This document shows, in pieces, positions 35,090 through 43,859 of a stretch of 64,000 nucleotides of DNA. The DNA comes from Chromohalobacter nigrandesensis (GTDB lineage Bacteria > Pseudomonadota > Gammaproteobacteria > Pseudomonadales > Halomonadaceae). The stretch spans positions 124,001-188,000 of the forward strand of contig NZ_JAKGAM010000001.1 of NCBI RefSeq assembly GCF_023061285.1, in the 5' to 3' direction. Position 1 is the first letter of the stretch, and the number at the start of each line of letters is the position of its first letter. The notes under the pieces were generated by a model. The model did no database searches. It had not been told where the DNA came from and saw only the letters and a program-made list of their open reading frames with translations. The position numbers and the translations under genes are program-made.

Positions 35090-36000
35090 TACCCCTCCCG
35101 CTTCTTGCGCTCCATGGACCCCGCTTGGTCTTTGTCGATCGTACGGCCGGAGCGTTCGCTGGTCTTGGTCAGCAGCATTTCTTGGATGATCTCGGGCAGC
35201 GTGTCGGCGTGGGATTCCACCGCGCCGGTGAGCGGGTAGCAGCCCAGCGTGCGGAAGCGCACCCATTTTTCTTCGGGGACTTCGCCTTCTTCCAGCGGCA
35301 TGCGCTCATCGTCAACCATGATGTCGACGCCGTCGCGCTCGACTACCGGGCGCGGGGCGGCGTAGTACAACGGGACGATGGGAATCGATTCGAGGTAGAT
35401 GTACTGCCAGATATCCAGCTCGGTCCAGTTGGAGAGCGGGAACACGCGAATCGACTCGCCCTTGTCGATCTTGCCGTTGTAGATGTTCCAAAGCTCCGGG
35501 CGCTGGTTCTTGGGGTCCCAGCGGTGGTGCTTGTCGCGGAAGGAGTAGACACGCTCCTTGGCGCGCGAGGCTTCTTCGTCGCGGCGCGCACCGCCGAAGG
35601 CGGCATCGAAACCATGCTTGTCCAGCGCCTGCTTGAGGGCCTGGGTCTTCATGATGTCGGTGTGCTTGGCACTGCCGTGATCGAACGGGTTGATACCGGC
35701 CTCTACCCCTTCCTGATTGATGTGCTCGATCAATTCCATGCCCACCTCGTCCGCCATGCGATCGCGGAACTCGATCATCTCGCGGAACTTCCAGGTGGTG
35801 TTGACATGCATCAACGGGAACGGCGGCGTGCCGGGATAAAACGCCTTGCGCGCCAGGTGCAGCATCACCGACGAATCCTTACCGATGGAGTACAGCATCA
35901 CCGGATTGGCGAACTCGGCGGCCACCTCGCGGATGATACGGATCGACTCCGCCTCGAGTTGCTTGAGGTGGGTTTGGCGTTCGGGGGTGAGTTCGGTCAT
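35083..36000 (-). CDS. cysD: Sulfate adenylyltransferase subunit 2
   Basis: A 305-aa catalytic subunit of ATP sulfurylase with the PP-loop SIGKDSS (38-44) and the family features [20 protein letters not shown] and [15 protein letters not shown]. It ends KKREGYF, as is usual. It combines with the CysN domain of the downstream fusion. The gap to cysNC is about 600 bp and holds the four-helix-bundle gene and repeats; readthrough must cross a strong hairpin at its stop codon. Confidence 0.97.
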   Translation of the reverse strand: MTELTPERQTHLKQLEAESIRIIREVAAEFANPVMLYSIGKDSSVMLHLARKAFYPGTPPFPLMHVNTTWKFREMIEFRDRMADEVGMELIEHINQEGVEAGINPFDHGSAKHTDIMKTQALKQALDKHGFDAAFGGARRDEEASRAKERVYSFRDKHHRWDPKNQRPELWNIYNGKIDKGESIRVFPLSNWTELDIWQYIYLESIPIVPLYYAAPRPVVERDGVDIMVDDERMPLEEGEVPEEKWVRFRTLGCYPLTGAVESHADTLPEIIQEMLLTKTSERSGRTIDKDQAGSMERKKREGYF

Positions 36001-36044
36001 AGAGTATCCGGAAATTCAGGTTCAGTGGCGATAGAGAGTACTTT

Positions 36045-36166
36045 AGCTGGAAGCTGAAAGCTTGAAGCTGGAAGTAACCCCAACACCGGCTTCGAGTGGT
36101 TTTCCTTCCAGCTTAAGCCCGCGTAGCGGGCGTTCTTCCAGCCGCGAAGCGGCGCTCTTCAAGCTT
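36045..36166. repeat. Second cluster of GCTTGAAGCTGGAAG-type repeats
   Basis: Between cysD and the permease gene the same GCTTGAAGCTGGAAG motif recurs (about 36060-36075), with hairpins GCCCGC-GTA-GCGGGC (36117-36131) and GCCGC-GAA-GCGGC (36141-36153). The compound unit of 34942-34972 is present here in inverted orientation (36135-36166), so the two clusters bracket cysD and the four-helix-bundle gene. Confidence 0.65.
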
Positions 36167-36170
36167 GAGT

Positions 36171-37937
36171 TTAAAACCCCCACACCAGGGGTATGAGGCC
36201 GATGACGATAATACCGGTCAGCAGGCTCATCGGCGCACCGAGGCGTAGGTAGTCGACGAAGCGGTAGCCGCCGGGGCCGAGGACCATGAGGTTGGTCTGG
36301 TAGCCCAGCGGGGTCATGAAGCTGGCGGAGGCGGCGAACATGATGGCGATGACGAAGGGCATGAAGTTCACGCCTAGTTGATCGGCGACGGCGCTGGCGA
36401 CGGGGAACATCAATACGGCGGCGGCGTTGTTGGTGATCAGTTCCGTGAAGATCACCGTCAGCACGTACACCATGGCAAGCGCTACCCAGGGCGGTAAGCC
36501 GTCCCCCAGCAGTAGCCATTGGGCGATTTGCTGTGCCGCGCCGGTTTTATCCATCGCGTTGCCCAGGGCGAACGAGGCGGCGATGACGATCAATACCGAG
36601 AGTTCCAGATAACGGCGTGCCTTGCTCGCGGTGACGCAGCGCAACGCCAGCATGGCGCCCCCGGCGAGCAACGCGGCTTCGAGAATGCTCAACAGCCCCG
36701 TAGCGCTGACCAGCACCATGGCGCCGAGAATGCCCAGCGCCCAGGGCGCCTTGCGGAAGTCCGGCGGCGTGGAGTCGTTGAGCGCGCTGACCAGCAGGAA
36801 GTCCTTACGGTACTGGTATTGCGAGACGAATTCCTGGGCGGTTTCCAGCAGCAGCGTATCGCCCACCTGGAGGCGGATATCCCCCAGCTTGCCGGGCAAA
36901 CGGCGCCCGTGGCGGGAGATCGAGATGATCACGGCTTGGTAACGCGAGCGAAAGCGGGACTCGCGCACGGTTTGCTCGATGCCGGTGAAGTCCGGCCCGA
37001 TCACGGCTTCGACCAGGCAGCGCCGGTGATGGGCGATATCCAGCTTGCGCACGTCGCCGTTGGCAGGCCGCAGGCCATGAATGCGGCGCAGCTCGCGTGC
37101 GCTCTCCGGCGCGCCGACGAAGACGAGAATGTCGTCGGCTTGCAGCTTGGTTTCCGGCGGCACGGCGGTCATCAGCTCACCCGCGCGCTCGATATCCGCC
37201 AGGTAACCATGCGCCAGGCTACGCAAGCCGGCGTCGGCGATGGTCTTGCCTTCCAGCGGCCCCTTGGGGATCACGCGAACTTCGACGGAATACTCACGCG
37301 CCTGCTCGAGCTGTTCCAACGCACCCTGGCGATTGGGGAGCAAACGGTCCGCCATCAGGTACAGAAAGCCCCCGGCGATGAACACCAGCGGCACGCCGAC
37401 CCAGGCCAGTTCGAACATATGCAGCGAAACGCCCCGCTCGCTCTGCAACAAGCCATCGACGACCAGGTTGGTGCTGGTGCCGATCAAGGTGCAGGTGCCG
37501 CCGAGTATCGAGGCGTAGCTGAGCGGCAGCAGCAATTTAGAGGTCGGCAACCGCAGGCGCGCCGCCCATTCCTGAATGGCGGGGATGAACATCGCCACCA
37601 CGGTGGTGTTGTTCATGAAGGCGCTCAGCCCCGAGGCCGGGAGCAACACCCGCAACTGCGCCTGGCGGAGGCGCTTGGGCTGCCCCAGCAGGCGATGGGC
37701 GATCCACTGAATGGCCCCGGTTTCCTTCAGCCCCGCCGCGACCACATACAACGTCGCGATGGTCATCACGCCCGGGTTGGCAAACCCCGCCAGCGCCTCG
37801 CCGGGGGTCAGAATGCCGCTGATGACCAGAAAGGCCAACGCCCCCATGAGGACGACATCCGGAGCGATACGGGTCGCCACGAGCGTGGCGAGCACCGACA
37901 GAACGGTGGCTAATGTAAGATAAGCTTCCAGTGGCAT
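36171..37937 (-). CDS. SLC13-family anion permease with RCK_C/TrkA_C domains
   Basis: A 588-aa transporter of the divalent anion:Na+ symporter type. It has hydrophobic N- and C-terminal halves with the family motifs NNTTVVAMFIP and ITNNAAAVLMFPVA, and about 200 central residues forming two TrkA_C-like regulatory domains (EVRVIPKGPLEGKTIADAGL; HHRRCLVEAVIGPDFTGI). Direct coupling with cysD and cysNC indicates sulfate as the substrate. It starts one base pair before the end of the aminotransferase gene region (ATG 37937, previous stop 37939), so the genes are co-transcribed. Confidence 0.85.
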   Translation of the reverse strand: MPLEAYLTLATVLSVLATLVATRIAPDVVLMGALAFLVISGILTPGEALAGFANPGVMTIATLYVVAAGLKETGAIQWIAHRLLGQPKRLRQAQLRVLLPASGLSAFMNNTTVVAMFIPAIQEWAARLRLPTSKLLLPLSYASILGGTCTLIGTSTNLVVDGLLQSERGVSLHMFELAWVGVPLVFIAGGFLYLMADRLLPNRQGALEQLEQAREYSVEVRVIPKGPLEGKTIADAGLRSLAHGYLADIERAGELMTAVPPETKLQADDILVFVGAPESARELRRIHGLRPANGDVRKLDIAHHRRCLVEAVIGPDFTGIEQTVRESRFRSRYQAVIISISRHGRRLPGKLGDIRLQVGDTLLLETAQEFVSQYQYRKDFLLVSALNDSTPPDFRKAPWALGILGAMVLVSATGLLSILEAALLAGGAMLALRCVTASKARRYLELSVLIVIAASFALGNAMDKTGAAQQIAQWLLLGDGLPPWVALAMVYVLTVIFTELITNNAAAVLMFPVASAVADQLGVNFMPFVIAIMFAASASFMTPLGYQTNLMVLGPGGYRFVDYLRLGAPMSLLTGIIVIGLIPLVWGF

Positions 37938-37938
37938 G

Positions 37939-39153
37939 TCAGGCGCTGGCCAGGCCCATTACCTCACGCAGTACATCACAGGTCTTGTCGATCTCTTCTG
38001 ACGTTAGCGTTGGATGACAAAGAAACATCAAGCTGGTCTCGCCCAACTCACGCGCAACGGGCAGCGGCTTGCCGGGGCGCCCGCCCTGATCGCCTGAATA
38101 GCCATCGAACGCCTTCTCACGGTAGACCTCCGAACAGGAGCCGGAAAAGCATGGCACGCCACGAGCGACGATTTCCTGTTGGATGCGATCACGATCCCAG
38201 CCGGCCGCCAGGCGTTCAGGCTCGATGAATACGTAGCACTTGTAGGCGGCGTGTTCGAGGTGCTTGGGTAACTCAGGCACTCGCAGCCCTGGGCATTCGG
38301 TAGCGGTTTGCCAGATTCGCTGGGCGTTGGCTTGGCGGGCCGCTTTCCACGCTGGCATACGTTGGAGCTGAATGCGCCCGATAGCCGCCTGCATTTCCGT
38401 CATACGCCAGTTGGTACCGAAACTCTCATGCAACCAGCGAAAGCCGGGGGGATGCTCACGCTCGTAGACCGCCTCCCAACTCTTGCCATGATCCTTATAG
38501 GCCCACATGCGACGCCATAGGGCTTCATCATCGGTCGTGACCATACCGCCCTCACCGCCTGTGGTCATGATCTTGTCCTGACAGAACGACCAGCAGCCGA
38601 TGTGGCCAATAGAGCCGACACTTCTACCCTTGTAGGTAGCGCCATGGGCCTGAGCACAATCTTCGATTACATAAAGCCCATGCCGCTCTGCCAGCGCCAT
38701 CAATTCATCCATCTCGCAAGGCCAGCCTGCCAGATGCACAGCAATAATCGCCCGCGTATTGGGCGTGATTTTCTCGGCAACGGTCTCGGCCGTGATGTTC
38801 TGCGAATCGCGATCTACATCGGCAAACACCGGCACGGCACCAGCAGTCACGATACTGGAGGCCGACGCGAGAAAGGTACGCGAAGTGACAATGACTTCAT
38901 CACGCCCTCTCCCCTCGTTTTCGCCAATACCCAGTCCTTTCAAGGCCAGGTCAAGCGCCGTCGTGCCATTAGTCAAAGCGACCGCGTACTCAGTACCGGC
39001 GAAGGCCGCAAACTCGCGCTCGAATTCACGACCTTCAGTCCCTGTCCAATAATTCACTTTGTTGGAAAGCAACACACGCTGCACCGCCTCGGCTTCTTCT
39101 TGAGTAAAGGAAGGCCAAGGCGAGAAAGGTCCATTCAGCATTTCAACATCCAT
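37939..39153 (-). CDS. DegT/DnrJ/EryC1/StrS sugar aminotransferase
   Basis: A 404-aa PLP-dependent enzyme adding an amino group to a keto nucleotide sugar. It has ALTNGTTALDLALKGLGIG, the EDCAQAHGATYKGRSVGSIG block and the PLP lysine in SFCQDKIMTTGGEGG (Lys194). The start at 39153 lacks a clear ribosome binding site; the ATG at 39141 with GGATG upstream is an alternative. With the WbpM-type dehydratase it would make a UDP-4-amino-4,6-dideoxy sugar that the nearby formyltransferase could modify. Use of a 3-keto substrate cannot be excluded. Confidence 0.86.
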   Translation of the reverse strand: MDVEMLNGPFSPWPSFTQEEAEAVQRVLLSNKVNYWTGTEGREFEREFAAFAGTEYAVALTNGTTALDLALKGLGIGENEGRGRDEVIVTSRTFLASASSIVTAGAVPVFADVDRDSQNITAETVAEKITPNTRAIIAVHLAGWPCEMDELMALAERHGLYVIEDCAQAHGATYKGRSVGSIGHIGCWSFCQDKIMTTGGEGGMVTTDDEALWRRMWAYKDHGKSWEAVYEREHPPGFRWLHESFGTNWRMTEMQAAIGRIQLQRMPAWKAARQANAQRIWQTATECPGLRVPELPKHLEHAAYKCYVFIEPERLAAGWDRDRIQQEIVARGVPCFSGSCSEVYREKAFDGYSGDQGGRPGKPLPVARELGETSLMFLCHPTLTSEEIDKTCDVLREVMGLASA

Positions 39154-39298
39154 TCAAAGTATTCAAGATGCTAAGCGTAGCCCATGGCAATCATTTCATC
39201 ACCGACCGCTTTGCCAAGCCAGATCACTACGAAGATTTAAGTATTAGGGTTAAATATCAAAATAAGCACCTACCACCAAAACTTCTCAATGCTAATCT

Positions 39299-39982
39299 TT
39301 ATCGCCAATAAATGACACCAAATGCTTCTGCGGCCTCATAACCCACTTCTGAACCAAAGACGCGAGCGCGGTCTCTTACAGCTTTAATGCTTCTCGGATG
39401 TGGGTATTCGCGAATTTCATCTTTGTAAACACTCAAGGCATTCAACTTTCTATCGAGCCAATTACTAATATCTAAAAAAGCATTGGGGATAAATCGGTCC
39501 GTATGGCACGCCATTCCCCACTCCGTTGATGAATTTACATGATAGGTAAATAACCCTTTAACACAACAGCTCGGAGTGGGTCGTACGGCCACCAAGACGG
39601 ATTGGAAAACAACCTTATGATCTAAATTCACATCATAAGGATGATGCGTGAAAACAAATTCATACCCGCCACCTGAAATCAGGTTTTGCAAGTGTGAATT
39701 CAACTCGATATGCGGAACCTCATCTAAGCGCATATCAGGGTAATCCCAATGAAATATTTGGCTCACTCCCAGAGATTCACCTGCACCAACAAGCTGTGAG
39801 TGCCTTAGCTTACTGGCCTCTTCGTTCTGGCCATACTGTGCTGCATTGCCTTCAGATACGATCAGCACATGGCTTTCACCACCAGCATCAGCATTGGCGG
39901 CGAGCAAACCTCCACATCCCAAGACCTCATCATCCGGGTGAGCCCCAATTACAAGGATACGCTTCCCTAGAAGTTCTTTCAC
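39299..39982 (-). CDS. PIG-L/LmbE-family deacetylase
   Basis: A 227-aa zinc deacetylase with the hallmark motif GAHPDDEVLGCGG (14-26) and a second metal-site motif HHPYDVNLDHKVVF. Family members remove N-acetyl groups from GlcNAc-type sugars. The ATG overlaps the stop of the formyltransferase gene by 4 bp, so deacylation and formylation may be consecutive on one sugar. Base composition here is clearly AT-richer than in the cys genes. Confidence 0.87.
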   Translation of the reverse strand: MKELLGKRILVIGAHPDDEVLGCGGLLAANADAGGESHVLIVSEGNAAQYGQNEEASKLRHSQLVGAGESLGVSQIFHWDYPDMRLDEVPHIELNSHLQNLISGGGYEFVFTHHPYDVNLDHKVVFQSVLVAVRPTPSCCVKGLFTYHVNSSTEWGMACHTDRFIPNAFLDISNWLDRKLNALSVYKDEIREYPHPRSIKAVRDRARVFGSEVGYEAAEAFGVIYWR

Positions 39983-40983
39983 CTCGTTTCCCCTTCCCTA
40001 TACGCTAGCATGGCTTCCAATTTCGCCACTCGCTGCTTAAGCTCGTGAAGCTCATCTTCCACACGATAATTAAAAACATCGCCTAAATCAAAATAAGATA
40101 GTGGCAGCGATTTTCCTTCTATCTCAAAAGAACGCAAAAGCAAGCAGTTATCAGCAGCACGAACAACTAGAGCACTATCCTGCTTTGCGAGAATCTGTCC
40201 TGAACGCCCCACTCTCTCAGGCCCATCATAGATATCACAATCCCAGACGACGACCTTGTTTCCCTTGTAAAAAAAGTAAGCGCCTGGATATGGTGCTGAA
40301 GCAGCTCTAATCAAGCAATCAACATCTTTAGCAGGTAAACAAAAATCTATAAAACCATCTTGTGGCGTTCTTTTTCCACGATAGCTTGCCTCTTCACAAT
40401 ACTGAGTAGTTTCTACAACTTCCCCAGCGACTATCTGTTCATGCAGATCAATAAAAGCATTGCTTAATGCTTTAGCAGCCAACTGGTAAACATCCATAGC
40501 TTTAGGCCGCTCGGGAATATCGAAACGCTTTTGTACCAAAATCGGCCCATCATCGACTTTAGAAGACATTTTAAACAAGGTAACAGCACTGCTATCAGCC
40601 CCATCAAGTATAGTCCATGGAATCGGCGCCCTGCCACGACGCTGCGGCAAAGGCGTAGGATGGCTCCCTACAACAAAGCCAGAAACCACTGAAAGCGCTT
40701 GACTTTTAAGTATCTGACTCCAACCTAAAACAAAGAGATAGTCGGGATTAAAATTTCTCAGCTCATCCAATGTCTGATGTGAGTTGATATCATTCGTTTC
40801 AATAACTGGGATACCTGCCTCATACGCTAAGCCATGAAGATCACGGTAATCAGAAACAGTCTCACTAAACGAAGTAGGCAATGTCACTAGGCCAGTGATA
40901 TTGACACCATTCCTAATCAAACATTTTAACGAAACTTCACTTTCTAAGTTTGCACCAACACAGACAATTCTCGGCCTCATCAT
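39979..40983 (-). CDS. Formyltransferase (sugar N-formyltransferase type)
   Basis: A 334-aa protein of the methionyl-tRNA formyltransferase-like superfamily, N10-formyl-THF dependent. Catalytic-loop sequence VVGSHPTPLPQRRGRAPIPW retains the His and the downstream Asp of SSKVDDGPIL, but the Asn of the classical N-x-H is replaced by Gly, a change seen in some non-tRNA formyltransferases. A C-terminal coiled-coil (ELHELKQRVAKLEAMLAY) is an unusual addition. Start: ATG at 40983 overlapping the previous stop by 4 bp with GGGGGA upstream (ATG 40980 is also possible). It probably formylates an amino sugar in the O-unit. Confidence 0.82.
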   Translation of the reverse strand: MMRPRIVCVGANLESEVSLKCLIRNGVNITGLVTLPTSFSETVSDYRDLHGLAYEAGIPVIETNDINSHQTLDELRNFNPDYLFVLGWSQILKSQALSVVSGFVVGSHPTPLPQRRGRAPIPWTILDGADSSAVTLFKMSSKVDDGPILVQKRFDIPERPKAMDVYQLAAKALSNAFIDLHEQIVAGEVVETTQYCEEASYRGKRTPQDGFIDFCLPAKDVDCLIRAASAPYPGAYFFYKGNKVVVWDCDIYDGPERVGRSGQILAKQDSALVVRAADNCLLLRSFEIEGKSLPLSYFDLGDVFNYRVEDELHELKQRVAKLEAMLAYREGETR

Positions 40984-41561
40984 TTCCCCCACTCATCATC
41001 ACTAGGTGGGTGTGTATCAGCACGGCCAGACACTACCAAAAGAACAGTTTTTATCAAAATGATCAGATCCCACCAAACTGAAAAATTATCAATATATTCC
41101 AAATCGTATCGGATACGCTCTCCCCAAGGAATGGATGTGTTCCCCGAAATCTGAGCCAAACCAGTTATTCCCGGGCGCACGCTAAATCGACGCTTTTGCT
41201 CATAAGTCATTTTATCTACATCATCGCGCACGGTCGGCCTTGGACCAACCAGCGACATAGACCCACCAATTACATTAAGAATCTGTGGCATTTCATCAAT
41301 TTTGAATTTCCGAAGAAAATGACCACCTCTAAAGACACGTGAATCTTTTTCCATGGTAGTAGCGCTCGACGACCTCTGACTTATATACATTGTTCGAAAT
41401 TTGACAATATAAAACTCTTTCTCATTCATCCCCACCCTGCGTTGACGAAAGAACACCGGACCAGGGTCATGTAATAATATTATTATGAAAGACAAGACCC
41501 ATACAGGTGAGGTGACAAAACAAATAGCCAGTCCAGCGAAAACATCAAAAAACCTTTTCAT
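40980..41561 (-). CDS. Short-form initiating sugar transferase (PglC/WbpL-like polyprenyl phosphoglycosyltransferase)
   Basis: A 193-aa monotopic phosphoglycosyltransferase that puts the first sugar-1-phosphate on undecaprenyl phosphate. It opens MKRFFDVFAGLAICFVTSPV and has the DPGPVFFRQRRVG, KFRTMY, DEMPQILNVIGGSMSLVGPRP and PGITGLAQISG motifs. The ATG at 41561 has AGGTG upstream; a GTG at 41567 is less likely. PglC-type enzymes often use UDP-2,4-diamino sugars, consistent with the dehydratase, aminotransferase and formyltransferase genes nearby. The region is AT-rich and follows the relic of another such enzyme. Confidence 0.9.
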   Translation of the reverse strand: MKRFFDVFAGLAICFVTSPVWVLSFIIILLHDPGPVFFRQRRVGMNEKEFYIVKFRTMYISQRSSSATTMEKDSRVFRGGHFLRKFKIDEMPQILNVIGGSMSLVGPRPTVRDDVDKMTYEQKRRFSVRPGITGLAQISGNTSIPWGERIRYDLEYIDNFSVWWDLIILIKTVLLVVSGRADTHPPSDDEWGK

Positions 41562-41635
41562 AAACACCTAACAGGAAATATATAATCCAAATATTAGCAA
41601 CGCACACCCTCAGGGTTAGTGCACACCCTTATCAC

Positions 41636-41755
41636 CTATCGACAAGCTAAGCTAATCGGCCAACGACTCAGCAAAAGCCCGATGGCCGACATCATCAAAT
41701 CAAAGGTCCGTTTGATAGTCGCCTGGCCGCGATTAAGGGCCTCATATTCAATCAC
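41636..41755 (-). pseudogene. N-terminal remnant of another initiating sugar transferase
   Basis: In the 180-bp gap between the sulfotransferase and the PglC-like gene, one minus-strand frame (41755 to the TAG at 41636) encodes about 39 residues including IKRTFDLMMSAIGLLLSRWP. This is the typical N-terminal membrane-hairpin sequence of bacterial sugar transferases. It stops before any catalytic motif and overlaps the sulfotransferase stop region with a GTG. I interpret it as the stub of an ancestral transferase replaced by the downstream AT-rich gene. The segment is short, so the call depends on one motif. Confidence 0.6.
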
Positions 41756-42608
41756 GGTAGCCATAGCGATCCAGCGTCTCTCCTACCAGTGATTCCAACC
41801 GTGTCACTTCCGATGCCTCCAACGATGCACGCCCTTTGCCGACGCTCTTGCTGGAGACATTCGAAACGGCCTCTTGGATAGCCTCGGCAGGCACGTCTAG
41901 CCCCAGGAACTCCACCACCCTGGCCAGCTCCGCTTGCGGGTCATGCACAAAGTCCTCATAGCGAACGCGAACCACTTTGTTCTGAGGCATGCCGGCGAAA
42001 GCGGTTTCCGCGTTCTCGACGCAACGCTGCCACTGCAAGGCACAGACCTCGTTCAGGTTATATTGCTCCAATATCTCCGGCATGCCATCGAGAGCCGGCC
42101 CCCAGAACGCTAGGCGCTGCTCACGTGAGAACAGCCGATACACACGGCTCCACAGATAGCGTGTGCCATAATAAGGGAGATCCGTCAGGGGGACGAAGCG
42201 TACCTTCTCCATCAGATAGGGAATATCCAGCTTGGCTTGCCAACGCAGCTTCGCCGACCCAGTGGTATCGATGCCATCACGGTAGATATAGACATACTTG
42301 GCATCTGGCACAGCACGGTCGACAAAAGGCACTCTTAAACTGTTCGCACAGGTCTTCTCAACAATCGTATGCGCCTTATAACGGTTTGCTACCCAGTCAA
42401 ACTGCTTCTTTATATAAGCCTGTACCGCAGACGTGGCTCGCTCAGCGGGGATCTCATCAGAAGGATAACGCACGTTGCCGTGCCGCCATAGATAGTTGAT
42501 CTCGTCACACGGCCAAGTCGCTACACCGTCAAACTCACACAGAACATCTCGGAGCATGTTAGTCCCGCTACGGGGAGCCCCAATGATAATTACATTATTG
42601 ACTGTCAC
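41748..42608 (-). CDS. Sulfotransferase family protein (ST1)
   Basis: A 286-aa PAPS-dependent sulfotransferase. The 5'-phosphosulfate loop is GAPRSGTNML (10-19), and the 3'-phosphate motif region is YIYRDGIDTTGSAKLRWQ. The C-terminal DFVHDPQAELARVVEFLGLD matches the family. Its start overlaps the upstream GT4 stop by 4 bp, fixing it in the O-antigen operon. It is expected to sulfate a sugar of the repeat unit using PAPS from the CysD/CysNC enzymes encoded a few kb downstream. Confidence 0.87.
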   Translation of the reverse strand: MTVNNVIIIGAPRSGTNMLRDVLCEFDGVATWPCDEINYLWRHGNVRYPSDEIPAERATSAVQAYIKKQFDWVANRYKAHTIVEKTCANSLRVPFVDRAVPDAKYVYIYRDGIDTTGSAKLRWQAKLDIPYLMEKVRFVPLTDLPYYGTRYLWSRVYRLFSREQRLAFWGPALDGMPEILEQYNLNEVCALQWQRCVENAETAFAGMPQNKVVRVRYEDFVHDPQAELARVVEFLGLDVPAEAIQEAVSNVSSKSVGKGRASLEASEVTRLESLVGETLDRYGYRD

Positions 42609-43849
42609 GCCTTGCCTCTCTCCTCTTGCTTCACTAGGCTAGCCCACTCGGATAACACGACTTCTTCTGAGAAAGCCTGCTGAGACTTCGCCTTAGCTTT
42701 CGCTTTCATTTGTGAAGTGGTTTCCTCGCTAGATTTAGAAAGCTTTTCGAGTATCGCCGCTAATGCAGCGCTATCTCCCGGTGGAATGGCATAGCCGTAT
42801 GCCCCCGACACCACCTCTGAAGCAAGCTCGCTTTCCGGTTCCACGGCAACGATAAGAGGACATCCCTGCTCCAGATAGGTCATGGTTTTGCTTGGATAAG
42901 CGTAGCGGTAAATACCTGCTGTAAGACTAACGAAGCCTGCATCGGCGCGCTGCATTGCCGACTTGGCAACTTCCACCGACTGATGACCAACAAAGTGGAT
43001 ACGAGCACCAAGCTCAGCGGCCCTTTCTTGCAGAGCACTCTTGGCCACCCCCTCCCCCATGATCACAAACGCAAGGTCCTTACGATCCTTCAGCATACCC
43101 ATGGCCTCAACAACGGTCTCTAGCCCCTGGAAGCGGCCGATATTGCCGGCGAAGAGTACTGTAAAGGTATCGGCTGGCCAGTCGAAGGGTAATTCAGTAG
43201 GGATTGGCTGCTCAGTAGGAAGGCTGAAGTTGTTCAGTACACGAATCGCTAGCTGTTCCCCTGAGTGGCGTTCACGCAACGTATTTGCCATATCCTGTGA
43301 CAGCACGACTATGGGATTAGCCTGACGACATGCCCACTGATCAAGTTTCCTCAGTAAGCGGAATACCAGCGGGTTGGAAAACTCACCTGAGACTCTCCCA
43401 ACCTCAGGGTGAATATCCATGCAGTGATAAATAAAGCGTGCCCCGGTGAGCTTGGAGGCGAGTGCTGCTGCGGCCCCTCCAAGCACCGGGGGCGCAGTAG
43501 AAATCATGATGATGTCATAACGCTGCGTGAAAGCCTTCCAAAGCAGCTTGCTTCCCAAACGCAGGGCATTGACGATCCGCACTAACGGCCGCGCCGTCTC
43601 GTTAGGAAGCGTCATGCGGTCTACGGCGATCCCATCGACGCTATCATCTGCCGGTCGACGCTCATTCTTGAGTCCCTTTTTGTAGGAGGGATGCGACGAC
43701 AATACTTCTACTTGGTTCCCAGCGTCGTGCCAAGTAGCCACAATTCGACGTAACATGGCCGCATATGGCGGCGTGTCAGGCCAGTAATAACGGTGCACCG
43801 CTAAAATTTTTTGTGGTCGCCCTCTCATGGAATCATAGGGCTTATCCAT
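42605..43849 (-). CDS. Glycosyltransferase, GT4 family (WbuB/fucosamine transferase-like)
   Basis: A 414-aa GT-B enzyme. KILAVHRYYWPDTPPYAAML near the start, STAPPVLGGAAAALASKLTG, and YHCMDIHPEVGRVSG are typical of WbuB-type transferases that usually accompany fnlABC and transfer L-FucNAc. The ATG at 43849 is chosen because AAGGG lies upstream and the overlap with wecB/fnlC is avoided; an in-frame start at 43888 would overlap by 29 bp. L-FucNAc transfer is inferred from family and context. Confidence 0.83.
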   Translation of the reverse strand: MDKPYDSMRGRPQKILAVHRYYWPDTPPYAAMLRRIVATWHDAGNQVEVLSSHPSYKKGLKNERRPADDSVDGIAVDRMTLPNETARPLVRIVNALRLGSKLLWKAFTQRYDIIMISTAPPVLGGAAAALASKLTGARFIYHCMDIHPEVGRVSGEFSNPLVFRLLRKLDQWACRQANPIVVLSQDMANTLRERHSGEQLAIRVLNNFSLPTEQPIPTELPFDWPADTFTVLFAGNIGRFQGLETVVEAMGMLKDRKDLAFVIMGEGVAKSALQERAAELGARIHFVGHQSVEVAKSAMQRADAGFVSLTAGIYRYAYPSKTMTYLEQGCPLIVAVEPESELASEVVSGAYGYAIPPGDSAALAAILEKLSKSSEETTSQMKAKAKAKSQQAFSEEVVLSEWASLVKQEERGKA

Positions 43850-43859
43850 GCCCTGGCCC

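Noticed and set aside
34904-35266. N-terminal extension of the four-helix-bundle frame into cysD
   Set aside because: The extension translates repeat DNA and antisense-frame cysD; the family N-terminus begins at 34903.
36519-37913. 464-codon plus-strand open frame opposite the SLC13 permease gene
   Set aside because: Same reason: composition is Gln/His/Arg-rich, and the minus strand encodes a clear transporter.
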